13,065 nucleotides of DNA. Source: an uncultured Eubacteriales bacterium (GTDB taxonomy: Bacteria; Bacillota; Clostridia; Oscillospirales; CAG-272). The position numbers and the translations under genes are program-made. The notes beneath the pieces are model-generated. The model saw only the letters and a program-made list of their open reading frames with translations. It made no database searches and was not told the DNA's origin. The DNA is taken from the NCBI GenBank assembly GCA_905205065.1, contig CAJLCI010000045.1, positions 1 through 13,065 on the forward strand, written 5' to 3'. Positions 1 through 7,071 of the stretch are shown piece by piece (the stretch's first letter is position 1; every line of letters begins with the position of its first letter).

Positions 1-54
1 CTTAATTCCAAAGATCTTGTTTCATTTATGAAGCAAATCGCAGCTGACACTTAA
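1..54 (+). CDS. C-terminal end of a dockerin-type protein (5' end outside window)
   Basis: The first 17 codons, read in frame 1 to a TAA at 52-54, give LNSKDLVSFMKQIAADT. This matches the second half of a type I dockerin repeat and closely resembles the end of the next gene (LNSKDIVALMKIIAES). It is therefore the tail of another dockerin-bearing secreted protein. Dockerins bind cohesins on scaffoldins through two calcium-loop/helix repeats. The catalytic or binding part lies outside the window, so nothing can be said about substrate. The next gene starts 75 bp downstream with no clear terminator between, so the two may be co-transcribed. Confidence 0.75.
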   Translation, partial: LNSKDLVSFMKQIAADT

Positions 55-129
55 TACGGCAGAAATCTTCTGGCAAAATTCTTATTAATTATATATTATT
101 CCGATAACAAAAGAAAGGACGATAAATCT

Positions 130-1230
130 ATGACATTCAAACAATTCACTTCCGCATTAACCGCTGCGGTGCTTCTGGCGTCGTCTTTGTCATTCGCCGT
201 ATTTGCAGAGGAACCGGACTATAACACAGTTTACATAAACAAGCACACGCCGGTATTAGATGGGATTATAGACCCGGAGTATTACTCTTCTTTCCATATT
301 GAACAATTATGGCCGCAGTCGGATGAACCAATATATACCGCATTGGGAAAATTCTCATATTATCAAACCAACGATGACGGATATGATATTTTAAATGAGG
401 ATCATGAAAGGATTTATAAAGGATATACCGATTATAACTGGGATTGCCATGCAAGCTCATATTATCTCTGGGACGACGACAACCTTTATATCGCATTAAA
501 AATATCAGACTCCGACTATGCCTGCGTATCGGATGAAAGACTTATATATGCCATGGAGGAGGAAGAATATTCTTATCCTATATTACAGGACGCGGTTCTT
601 GTAAGTCTCAGCTGTCCTGCGTTGAACAATAAAATTCAAAATATATCGGCAGAACGCGCAGGACGTATAATGACGTCAGGCGTATCAAATACTGTAAAAG
701 AAAACGGCAATTTAACACATTATTCCAGACCGGATGAGAGCAACAGCATATTCAGCATAAAATATAAAAACGAATACGAAGTTAATTCTGATTATTTTGC
801 CGTTTCAGAACATGAAGACTATTATATAGTTGAAATGCAGCTGCCTTTAAATCCGGGCATAAAAGAACAATTATGGAAGTCCGGCTGTGAGCTGAATTTC
901 GTATTGACAGTTACAGATTCTCCGGAAAGCGCACGGTATCTTACACAGTTTACCATAAACGAAGATGAAGGACCTTTTGAAGGTGAGGGCGGAATGTTCC
1001 GCGACTTCATTATGCTCGTTGATGAAAGCAATACAACTAAATTAAAGCTCTCTGATGAAGTAAATCAAAACGACGTCAACCTTGATGGTGAAATCAATTC
1101 AAAGGATATTGTCAGACTGATGAAGCATATTGCAAACGATTCCGCTGTTAAGCCTCAGGATATAAACGGAGACGGAAAGCTCAATTCCAAGGATATTGTT
1201 GCGCTTATGAAAATTATAGCTGAAAGCTGA
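130..1230 (+). CDS. Secreted CBM9/DOMON-like protein with C-terminal dockerin
   Basis: A 366-residue exported protein. Residues 1-26 form a signal peptide (Lys at position 4, hydrophobic core, AFA-like cleavage site near 'VFAEE'). The body (about 32-300) has the hallmarks of a CBM9-like/DOMON sugar-binding fold: 'PVLDGIIDPEY' at the start, 'WDDDNLYIALKISDSD' in the middle, and 'YYIVEMQLPL' later. Residues 314-366 hold two dockerin calcium loops (DVNLDGEINSKD and DINGDGKLNSKD), each followed by a 'IV.LMK' helix. No glycosidase signature is visible, so it is probably a non-catalytic carbohydrate-binding or structural subunit docked to a cohesin. The AAAGGA at 114-119 sits 10 nt before the ATG and supports the start. 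The preceding gene also ends in a dockerin. The dockerin call is firm; the CBM9-like call rests on motif resemblance. Confidence 0.85.
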   Translation: MTFKQFTSALTAAVLLASSLSFAVFAEEPDYNTVYINKHTPVLDGIIDPEYYSSFHIEQLWPQSDEPIYTALGKFSYYQTNDDGYDILNEDHERIYKGYTDYNWDCHASSYYLWDDDNLYIALKISDSDYACVSDERLIYAMEEEEYSYPILQDAVLVSLSCPALNNKIQNISAERAGRIMTSGVSNTVKENGNLTHYSRPDESNSIFSIKYKNEYEVNSDYFAVSEHEDYYIVEMQLPLNPGIKEQLWKSGCELNFVLTVTDSPESARYLTQFTINEDEGPFEGEGGMFRDFIMLVDESNTTKLKLSDEVNQNDVNLDGEINSKDIVRLMKHIANDSAVKPQDINGDGKLNSKDIVALMKIIAES

Positions 1231-1278
1231 TTTGTCCGTTTATTCTGTTTCTCCCAACATCATATTTCCCAAATAAAA

Positions 1279-1317
1279 ACAGGAGTTTTTCGCTTCAACG
1301 ACGCGAAGAACTCCTGT
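1279..1317. terminator. Hairpin terminator between convergent dockerin gene and liv operon
   Basis: Arms at 1279-1293 and 1303-1317 pair over 15 positions with one G-U wobble, around a 9-nt loop. On the - strand the hairpin is followed by TTTTATTT, so it is a good intrinsic terminator 35 nt past the livF stop. On the + strand it lies 49 nt past the dockerin gene stop and is followed by a weaker CTATTTAAA, so it probably works in both directions. Confidence 0.85.
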
Positions 1318-1351
1318 CTATTTAAATCGAATTTTTTCCGCATATTTCTTG

Positions 1352-2053
1352 TCATCCGCCGAGATATGCTTTTTTTATACTATCGCTTTCTGCAAGCTCA
1401 TGGCCTGTTCCGGTAAGAACAATCCTTCCGGATTCCATAACATATGCCCGATCTGCAATTTCAAGAGCTTTATTGGCATTTTGCTCAACAAGTAAAATTG
1501 TTGTACCCGACTTGTGAAGCTCGGAGATGATTTCAAATATCTGATCGACAAGAATAGGAGCAAGACCCATAGACGGCTCATCCAGCATAATCAGTTTCGG
1601 ATGGCTCATCATTGCGCGCCCGATTGCCAGCATCTGCTGTTCTCCTCCCGAAAGCGTTCCCGCCGTCTGATTCCGGCGCTCTTTTAAACGCGGAAAATGA
1701 GTGTAAACATTTTCGAGATCCTTTGACGATACCTTTCCGCAAGTATATGCTCCAAGCTCAAGGTTAGCAAGTACAGAAAGCTCCTGAAAAATATGCCGTC
1801 CCTCCGGAACGTGCGCAAGCCCCCGGCTGACGAGTTTATGAGGATATTCCTTTGAAATATCCTGTTCAAGAAAGCTGATACTGCCTGTCTCGGAGCGCAA
1901 AAGTCCCGAAACCGTCTTAAGCGTTGTCGATTTTCCGGCCCCGTTAGCTCCGATAAGCGCGACAATTTCGCCCTCATTAACTTCGAGGGAAACGTCGCGA
2001 AGCGCATGAATATTTCCGTAAAATACATTTATATTATCTATTTTAAGAATCAT
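1352..2053 (-). CDS. livF: Branched-chain amino-acid ABC transporter ATPase LivF
   Basis: A 233-residue ABC ATPase that powers uptake with LivG on the cytoplasmic face of the LivHM permease. Walker A GANGAGKST is at 35-43, the signature LSGGEQQ at 134-140, Walker B LIMLDEP at 154-160, and 'LLVEQN' at 187-192, where Gln replaces the usual switch His, as is normal for LivF. The segment 'HVPEGRHIFQELSV' is typical of the family. The length is normal (about 233-240). It is the last gene of the operon. Its ATG overlaps the 3' end of livG by 11 bp, with an AGAAGGA ribosome site inside livG, which suggests translational coupling. The substrate is inferred from the family; related Liv/Urt-type systems also carry other amino acids or urea. 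Confidence 0.93.
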   Translation of the reverse strand: MILKIDNINVFYGNIHALRDVSLEVNEGEIVALIGANGAGKSTTLKTVSGLLRSETGSISFLEQDISKEYPHKLVSRGLAHVPEGRHIFQELSVLANLELGAYTCGKVSSKDLENVYTHFPRLKERRNQTAGTLSGGEQQMLAIGRAMMSHPKLIMLDEPSMGLAPILVDQIFEIISELHKSGTTILLVEQNANKALEIADRAYVMESGRIVLTGTGHELAESDSIKKAYLGG

Positions 2054-2900
2054 CGCGCTTTTCCTTCTTTCTTCCTATATACGCCTCTATGACCGCCTCG
2101 TTATTTTTTATTTCGTCCGGAGTTCCCTTAGCTATAATTTTGCCGAAATTAAGTACGGCAATTCCTTCGCATACATTCATAACAAGATTCATATCATGCT
2201 CGATAAGCATTATCGCGATTTTAAACTCGTCCCGAATATACCGTATATTATCCATAAGCTCAGCGGTCTCGGACGGATTCATTCCGGCAGCGGGTTCGTC
2301 TAAAAGCAGAATTTTAGGCTGAGTTGCAAGCGCGCGGACAATTTCAAGACGTCTCTGAGCGCCGTACGGAAGGCTTCCGGCTTTCCAACCGGCGGTCTTT
2401 TCCATATCAAAGATAGACAGCAGCTCCATTGCACGGTCATGTGCCTCCTTCTCCTTTTTCCAATATCCCGGAAGACGAAGAATACCTGTAAGGGCGGAAT
2501 ATTTACAGGCGTTATGAAGCCCTATCTTTACGTTATCTTCAACAGACAAATCCGAAAACAGTCTTATATTCTGAAAAGTTCTCGCAACTCCCATTTTATT
2601 TATCTGCACGGTATTTTTTCCGGAAGTATCAATTCCATTCAGTAAAAATGTGCCCCTCGTAGGAGTGTAAACCTTTGTAAGTAGATTAAATATAGTAGTC
2701 TTTCCGGCGCCGTTAGGACCTATAAGTCCGGCTATCTCGGTAGCGCCCACGGTAAAATTAAAATCATCGACTGCGCGCAGACCTCCGAAATCAATTCCAA
2801 GATGACTGCACTCGATTACAGGAGTTTTTCCAAGATCCCTTTCGGGAATTATTGAATTGCTCGGGACGGGAACCATTCTGGTCTTTTTTGATTCCTCCAT
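2043..2900 (-). CDS. livG: Branched-chain amino-acid ABC transporter ATPase LivG
   Basis: A 285-residue ATPase partner of LivF. Walker A GPNGAGKT is at 61-68, the Q-loop 'RTFQNIRLF' near 107-115, the signature is the LivG-type 'LPYGAQRR' at 177-184 (not the canonical LSGGQ), Walker B ILLLDEP is at 197-203, and the switch His is in 'IEHD' at 235. About 28 residues precede the ABC core, a slightly long N-terminus. Start choice: an ATG at 2909 abuts the AAGGAGG ribosome site with no spacing, while the ATG at 2900 (MEESKK) lies 9 nt from it and 1 nt after the livM stop, so 2900 is preferred. It is packed between livM and livF in one operon. Confidence 0.93.
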   Translation of the reverse strand: MEESKKTRMVPVPSNSIIPERDLGKTPVIECSHLGIDFGGLRAVDDFNFTVGATEIAGLIGPNGAGKTTIFNLLTKVYTPTRGTFLLNGIDTSGKNTVQINKMGVARTFQNIRLFSDLSVEDNVKIGLHNACKYSALTGILRLPGYWKKEKEAHDRAMELLSIFDMEKTAGWKAGSLPYGAQRRLEIVRALATQPKILLLDEPAAGMNPSETAELMDNIRYIRDEFKIAIMLIEHDMNLVMNVCEGIAVLNFGKIIAKGTPDEIKNNEAVIEAYIGRKKEKRDDS

Positions 2901-2901
2901 C

Positions 2902-3972
2902 TTATGCATCCTCCTTCTTCCGCCTCGGAATTATTTTTTCAAAAAGCGCCCGAAGCTTTGCGTTATTTGTTGCAAGCATTACGAGAATCAATACAATCGC
3001 ATAAATAAGCATTCGGTAGTCCGCAAATCCGCGGAGCGCCTCCGGAAGTATATACAATACAGCGGCGGCAATAACAGAGCCGAGCATATTGCCAAGTCCG
3101 CCCAAAACAACGAACACAAGAATAAGTATTGACGTATTAAAATCAAATTTCGACGCGACAAGATTTGAATAGTTCAGTCCGTAAAGCGCTCCTGCCGCTC
3201 CTGCAATCGCCGCGGAAACCGCAAAAGCCGTCATTTTATATTTCATCAAATTTATACCGCACGCCTCCGCCGCAATCCTGTTTTCACGAATCGCCAGAAC
3301 TGCGCGTCCGGTACGGCTTCTGACAAGATTGAGAACTATTATAAGCGAAACCATAATAAGTACAAATCCCGCCGTAAAAGTAGCAATTTTCTCGGTTCCG
3401 GTCGCGCCCTGCGCTCCCTTAATAATTTCGGTTCCCCCGTCAAGAAGATGGAGATCAGCCGTACTTTTGTTTCCCCGGAAATTAAAAATAATATGAAGTC
3501 CTCTCGAATCAACGCCGACAATCAGACTGTTAATTAAATCCTTGATAATCTCTCCGAATGCCAACGTCACTATAGCAAGATAATCTCCGCGAAGTCTGAG
3601 AACAGGAATTCCGATAATTATACCGGCTATTCCGGCCATAACGGCCGCCGCCAGCATTGCAATTCCGAGACGAACCGGAACAAGCGGTACCGAATTCTGC
3701 AAACTCATCGATATAACAATACCCGTAAAAGCTCCGACGCTCATAAAACCGGCATGACCAAGCGAAAGCTCTCCAAGCACACCTACCGTCAAATTGAGCG
3801 ATATCGCCATTACAATATAACAACATGCCGGAACAAGAAGTCCCTGATGCGAACGCCCAAGTATGCCCTGCGATGACAGAAGCGAAACGGCGATAAACGC
3901 CGCGATAATTATTCCGTATGTTATAAAATCAAATTTTGAGGATTTATTATAGTTTTGAAAATTTTTTCTCAT
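2902..3972 (-). CDS. livM: Branched-chain amino-acid ABC transporter permease LivM
   Basis: A 356-residue inner-membrane permease with about eight to ten hydrophobic segments. The family motifs are visible: 'LSLGHAGFMSVGAF' in the N-terminal third, and the coupling (EAA-like) loop 'RENRIAAEACGINLMKYK' followed by 'AGAAGALYG', which contacts the ATPases. The C-terminus ends in a basic cytoplasmic tail. Start choice: an open frame extends upstream to 4032, but that would overlap livH by 50 bp. The ATG at 3972 has a perfect AGGAGG (3978-3983) six nt upstream and begins 10 nt after the livH stop, so MRKNFQNYNK is taken as the N-terminus. It pairs with LivH to form the channel. Confidence 0.92.
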   Translation of the reverse strand: MRKNFQNYNKSSKFDFITYGIIIAAFIAVSLLSSQGILGRSHQGLLVPACCYIVMAISLNLTVGVLGELSLGHAGFMSVGAFTGIVISMSLQNSVPLVPVRLGIAMLAAAVMAGIAGIIIGIPVLRLRGDYLAIVTLAFGEIIKDLINSLIVGVDSRGLHIIFNFRGNKSTADLHLLDGGTEIIKGAQGATGTEKIATFTAGFVLIMVSLIIVLNLVRSRTGRAVLAIRENRIAAEACGINLMKYKMTAFAVSAAIAGAAGALYGLNYSNLVASKFDFNTSILILVFVVLGGLGNMLGSVIAAAVLYILPEALRGFADYRMLIYAIVLILVMLATNNAKLRALFEKIIPRRKKEDA

Positions 3973-3982
3973 GGCGTGCCTC

Positions 3983-4861
3983 CTATACCTTCTCCGGAAC
4001 ATATTTGCCGAGAAGTCCGGCAGGCCGAACAAGCAAAACGATAATCAGCACGGCAAACACGATTGAGTTTGAAAGCTGCGTTGAGATATAAGCCTTTGCA
4101 AAAGATTCGATTACCCCCAAAAGAATGCCGCCTAAAAATGCGCCGGGAATCGAGCCTATCCCACCGAATACGGCAGCCGTGAAAGCCTTGATACCCGGCA
4201 TCGAGCCTGTAGTGGGTACAAGCGTCGGATAGGACGAGCAAAGAAGAACTCCCGCAATTGCCGCAAGCGCCGAACCTATCGCAAACGTAACGGAGATTGT
4301 ACGGTTTACATTGATTCCCATAAGCTGCGCGGCGTCTTTATCCTCGGAGCACGCCCGCATAGCTTTTCCGGTTTTACTCCTCGAAGTAAAAATTGTCAGT
4401 ACAATCATTATGACTACACATGCAATGACAGTCAGAATCGAAATATAAGATACAGAAAGCTTACCGCCCAACAGCTTGAGCGTTCCCTCTATGACAGGTG
4501 TATACACCATTGGCGCCGCCCCCCATATTAGAAGCGCGGCATTCTGAAGCAAATATGAAACTCCGATCGCAGTAATAAGTACGGCCAGCGAGGTTGCCCT
4601 CCTCAAAGGCTTATACGCAAGGCCCTCAATCAAAACACCGAGCACGGTACATATTAATACCGCGGCAAATACTGACAGCCATCCGGGCAGCTTCAGATAA
4701 GCAACAACGCAGAATGAGACATATCCCCCTACCATAATTACATCTCCGTGCGCAAAGTTCAGCATTTTTGCAATTCCGTATACCATTGTATATCCGAGCG
4801 CTATTATTGCATAAACGCTGCCCAGACTGATTCCGCTGATGAGATATGAAAGAAATTCCAT
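3983..4861 (-). CDS. livH: Branched-chain amino-acid ABC transporter permease LivH
   Basis: A 292-residue polytopic membrane protein. The family N-terminus is clear: 'GISLGSVYAIIALGYTMVYG' then 'LNFAHGD'. The coupling loop 'MRACSEDKDAAQLMGINV' is followed by 'ALAAIAGVL', and a typical 'GGIGSIPGAFLGGILLGVIE' precedes the C-terminus. The frame is open upstream to 4945, but the ATG at 4861 (MEFLSYL) matches the usual LivH start and has AAAGGGA about 12 nt upstream, so it is preferred. It is the first gene of the tight H-M-G-F block and follows livJ after a 544-bp spacer, an arrangement that allows more binding protein than permease to be made. Confidence 0.92.
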   Translation of the reverse strand: MEFLSYLISGISLGSVYAIIALGYTMVYGIAKMLNFAHGDVIMVGGYVSFCVVAYLKLPGWLSVFAAVLICTVLGVLIEGLAYKPLRRATSLAVLITAIGVSYLLQNAALLIWGAAPMVYTPVIEGTLKLLGGKLSVSYISILTVIACVVIMIVLTIFTSRSKTGKAMRACSEDKDAAQLMGINVNRTISVTFAIGSALAAIAGVLLCSSYPTLVPTTGSMPGIKAFTAAVFGGIGSIPGAFLGGILLGVIESFAKAYISTQLSNSIVFAVLIIVLLVRPAGLLGKYVPEKV

Positions 4862-5045
4862 TGTTATAACCATTCCCTTTGTACGAACTTTAAGTTCAGG
4901 CAAATTCCGGCCGCGCGGAATACAGCGCCTCAACTTGCAAGTCACAAAACTTAACCTAATTTCTGAATTTCTCAGTATTTACTATAAAACACAATTATAA
5001 CTAAAAGCTGGATGTCTCCGCCGCAGAGTGAAATTATTTACAGCT

Positions 5046-5120
5046 TTACATGTGAAATCCTTACATATAAAGTCCTTACAAACAAAATCCTTACATGCAA
5101 AGTCCTTACATGCAATGCCG
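5046..5120. repeat. Five tandem 15-bp repeats in the livJ-livH spacer
   Basis: Five head-to-tail units of exactly 15 bp at 5046, 5061, 5076, 5091 and 5106, consensus TTACATGCAAAGTCC on the + strand. Read on the - strand, which is the strand transcribed in the operon, the unit is GGACTTTGCATGTAA. Each joint makes TAAGGA, a good ribosome site, about 6 nt before ATG (or TTG in one unit), which is immediately followed by TAA. More degenerate units of similar length continue to about 5180. Confidence 0.9.
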
Positions 5121-5141
5121 TACCCATAAACGGCTTTATAA

Positions 5142-5284
5142 GCGAATGTCATTACGGGCGAGCGTCTTTGCTCGCGACGTCCGTTGTCCGTTATCCGCTA
5201 ACATCTTTACAAGCAACGTCTGTTGTCTGTTACCCACTAATATATTTACAAGCGAAGTTCTTACGGGCGAACATCTTTGCTCGC
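5142..5284. repeat. Nested direct repeats: 39-bp tandem pair flanked by a 33/34-bp pair
   Basis: 5174-5212 and 5213-5251 are two adjacent 39-bp copies that differ at scattered positions (both run from GCRACGTC to TTTACAA). They are bracketed by a second pair, 5142-5175 and 5252-5284, that share 'TTACGGGCGA' and end in CTTTGCTCGC. The arrangement is B-A-A-B. It follows the 15-bp array directly and shares the TTTACAAGC core with it, so it probably grew from the same unit by slippage or unequal exchange. Confidence 0.85.
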
Positions 5285-5329
5285 TACCTTGTTTGCGCAC
5301 GCGTACTTTCACTTTTAGTTATATACACA

Positions 5330-5369
5330 ATTCGGCTGCCGTATGCCGGAGCTATATCGACAGCCGAAT
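5330..5369 (-). terminator. Stem-loop just after livJ (possible partial terminator or 3' end protector)
   Basis: Perfect 9-bp arms ATTCGGCTG (5330-5338) and CAGCCGAAT (5361-5369) enclose a 22-nt loop, 36 nt downstream of the livJ stop on the transcribed strand. No U-run follows, so it is unlikely to be a full intrinsic terminator. It could stabilise the livJ message relative to livHMGF, as seen for binding-protein genes in other importer operons. This role is inferred. Confidence 0.45.
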
Positions 5370-5405
5370 CAGAAACACTGTTTAATTTGAATTAAGGCTC
5401 TCCGC

Positions 5406-6572
5406 TCAGTCCTTAGGAGTTACATATACTCCGTTGTCGATTACAACCGCTCTCGGAGCCTTTGAAACCTCACCGGTTGAGCTCCATGTCATAGCCTGAC
5501 CGGTCAGACCGTCATATGACATTTTAGTAATTTCGGAAATCAAAGCCGTACAGATTTCCGAAGCGGACATATCAACAGTACAGCCTGCATTTTTGAAAGC
5601 GTTGTAGATGATATAAATCGCGTCATATCCGTCAGCCGCAAACTGATTGGGAGTTTCTCCGTATTTTTCCTTATATTTTGAAACAAAGCTCTTGGTTGCC
5701 TCGTCCTCCGCATCGGCAGAGAACGGAGTCAGTAAAAGAACGCCTTCCGCGAGAGATGTATCAAAGTTTTTCATTGTGAGAATTCCGTCCATACCGTCAA
5801 CGCCGAAGAACGTCGGAGCATAGTCATTGTCCTTGGCCTGCTTCAAAATAGTCGCAGCCGGCTCATAGTAAATCGGAAGGAATATCATATCTGCTTCAGC
5901 AGACTTGGCAGCGGTAAGCTGAACAGAGAAATCCGTAGATGTGTCGTTTGTAAAGGTTCCCTCGTAAACTATCTGCAGATTTTTAGCGGTTGCTTCCTCA
6001 ACGAATGTATCCCGAATTCCCTGTGAATACGCGTCATCGTTACGGTAAATTACAGCTATCTTTGAATCAGGCATGTGTTCCGCCATATAGTCTGCCGCTC
6101 CTGTTCCCTGTCCGGGATCGGTAAAGCACACCTGGAATACATTGTCTTTGCCCTCAATTACGTCAGTCGAAGATGCGGACGGAGTGAGCGTGAATATTCT
6201 GTCCTTATATGTCTCTGACGAAACCGCAATCGCAGGACCTGTCGTTATCGGTCCCATAAGAATTTTCATTCCATCGTCAATAAGTTTATTATACGCATTT
6301 ACGGAAGTCTCTCCGTCCGACACGTCATCCTCCGACTTGAATTTAAGCTGTATGCCGCCCAATGCGTTGATTTCTTCAACGGCAATTTCCGCGCCGCGCA
6401 TTGCAGCCGTTCCGTAAATAGCGTTTTTACCGGTAAGCGGCCCTACGCCTCCGATAAAAAGCGCATCGGCTTCATCCTCGGATTTGCCGCATGATGTAAA
6501 CATGCACGCGCCCGCCGCCGCGGCAGAAACTGCTAAAATGCCGGAAAGCACTTTTTTAAATATTTTCTTCAT
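5406..6572 (-). CDS. livJ: Branched-chain amino-acid ABC transporter substrate-binding lipoprotein
   Basis: A 388-residue LivJ/Peripla_BP_6-type binding protein. Residues 1-27 are a lipoprotein signal (MKKIFKK basic start, Ala-rich core, FTSC lipobox with Cys28 as the lipid anchor), so it sits on the outer face of the membrane. The mature part shows the family pattern: 'FIGGVGPLTG' at the start, 'AEIAVEEINALGG', 'ILMGPITTGPAIAVS', 'TPSASST', 'DDAYSQG', 'YYEPAATILKQAK' and 'FAADGYDAIYI'. It would deliver leucine, isoleucine or valine (or a related amino acid) to LivHM. The frame is open upstream to 6662, but the ATG at 6572 gives a proper signal peptide and has AGAGGA 5 nt upstream, so it is chosen. 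It is the first gene of the operon, behind a structured leader with an intrinsic terminator. The exact ligand is not readable from sequence. Confidence 0.92.
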   Translation of the reverse strand: MKKIFKKVLSGILAVSAAAAGACMFTSCGKSEDEADALFIGGVGPLTGKNAIYGTAAMRGAEIAVEEINALGGIQLKFKSEDDVSDGETSVNAYNKLIDDGMKILMGPITTGPAIAVSSETYKDRIFTLTPSASSTDVIEGKDNVFQVCFTDPGQGTGAADYMAEHMPDSKIAVIYRNDDAYSQGIRDTFVEEATAKNLQIVYEGTFTNDTSTDFSVQLTAAKSAEADMIFLPIYYEPAATILKQAKDNDYAPTFFGVDGMDGILTMKNFDTSLAEGVLLLTPFSADAEDEATKSFVSKYKEKYGETPNQFAADGYDAIYIIYNAFKNAGCTVDMSASEICTALISEITKMSYDGLTGQAMTWSSTGEVSKAPRAVVIDNGVYVTPKD

Positions 6573-6690
6573 TTCTGTCCTCTTTCCGGAATACCGGACA
6601 ATTCGCCGGAATCCCACATATAAATATATTTTACATGCATTCCCATACGGATTTAATAACAACCCCTGAAATTTACTTTAAACACACGGT

Positions 6691-6732
6691 AAAAAACAAA
6701 AAACGGCACTGCAAAAGATTATTACAGTACCG
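6691..6732 (-). terminator. Intrinsic terminator inside the livJ leader
   Basis: Arms CGGTACTG (- strand, 6732-6725) and CAGTGCCG (6711-6704) pair over 8 bp with one G-U around a 13-nt loop, followed by TTTTTTGTTTTTT (6703-6691). It lies 118 nt upstream of the livJ start codon and downstream of the only clear promoter, so livJ expression requires read-through, antitermination or a weaker promoter further down. Confidence 0.88.
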
Positions 6733-6851
6733 ATCGTATGGTTGATTACCTGTACGCAGACATCTTCCCTAAAAAAGCCATGCTACCGTACCTTAAAAAT
6801 ATTAACCTTGAAAAATTCCGTATGTGTATTAAACATGTGTATCAAATATGA
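6691..6851 (-). ncRNA. Structured livJ leader RNA (candidate attenuator or stand-alone small RNA)
   Basis: Transcript expected from the promoter at 6858-6886, starting near 6851 and ending at the intrinsic terminator whose U-run ends at 6691, about 160 nt. Hairpin H1 (6791 down to 6752) pairs GUAC-GUAG-CAU with AUG-CUGC-GUAC, with single bulged bases and one G-U, plus an inner CUU/AAG. A small frame MAFLGKMSAYR (6781-6746) starts inside H1 with AAGG 9 nt upstream. An alternative pairing joins the 5' arm of H1 to 6725-6740, which overlaps the 5' arm of the terminator. No T-box, SAM, lysine, ykkC or 6S signature was recognised. It can be read as the livJ attenuator or as a separate RNA gene. 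Confidence 0.55.
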
Positions 6852-6868
6852 TAAGATATTATATCATA
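6822..6868. promoter_or_regulatory. Operator-like inverted and direct repeats around the livJ promoter start
   Basis: TATGATA (6847-6853) and TATCATA (6862-6868) form a perfect 7-bp inverted repeat with an 8-bp gap that covers the -10 hexamer and start point. Just downstream are two copies of ATGTGTAT (+ strand, 6822-6829 and 6835-6842) with a 13-bp period. Both are placed where a repressor would act. I do not recognise either as a CodY or other named box. Confidence 0.4.
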
Positions 6869-6886
6869 AAATGAAAACTATGTCAA
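6858..6886 (-). promoter_or_regulatory. Consensus sigma-A promoter of the livJ leader
   Basis: On the - strand, TTGACA (6886-6881), exactly 17 bp, then TATAAT (6863-6858): a perfect match in both hexamers. Start of transcription is expected near 6851. It gives a leader of about 280 nt before livJ. Confidence 0.9.
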
Positions 6887-7071
6887 CATTTTTTTAACTT
6901 TTTATCCGTCTTTTTTTCAGAAATTCCGACAAGGTTTTTCACACATTTATTAAGGCCTATTCCATCACAGGGTAAAGACATCCCGGCCGCGGGCCGCGAA
7001 CGTTCCAAATACAGCGGCGGCTCACGTTAAGTCATAAGATATTCAGATCAGGATATGTCAGAAGCCGTGAG
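6887..7071 (-). other. Intergenic region downstream of trxB
   Basis: No gene seen. A 7-bp inverted repeat (GCTCACG 7020-7026 / CGTGAGC 7066-7072, - strand stem touching the trxB stop) encloses 39 nt, and there is no U-run after it. No classical terminator for trxB is evident before the livJ promoter, so trxB read-through into the liv leader is possible. Confidence 0.4.

Larger units (their letters stand above)
4862..5405 (-). other. 544-bp repeat-rich spacer between livJ and livH
   Basis: I see no credible protein gene here. Going against the direction of liv transcription (rising coordinates) it holds a 13-bp palindrome (GAACTT-T-AAGTTC, 4885-4897) just before the livH ribosome site, a 6-bp hairpin (4904-4921, ATTCCG/CGGAAT), a palindrome ACTTGCAAGT (4933-4942), a - strand TATAAT at 4994-4999 without a matching -35, the tandem repeats described separately (5046-5284), and a stem-loop next to the livJ stop. 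A separate livH promoter is possible but not convincing. Confidence 0.6.

Noticed and set aside
5046..5284. CRISPR-like array
   Set aside because: The repeats are contiguous with no unique spacers and the units are too short; no cas genes are present.
5012..5395. 127-codon + strand open frame across the livJ-livH spacer, with a repeated 'KVLT' pattern
   Set aside because: It has no ribosome site, its repeats are a translation of the 15-bp DNA repeat, and it lies antisense inside the liv operon.
6691..6851. T-box, ykkC/ppGpp-type riboswitch or 6S RNA upstream of livJ
   Set aside because: The conserved T-box GGUGG..CCGCG element, the ykkC core motifs and the 6S central-bubble layout were looked for and not found by eye; a covariance search would settle it.
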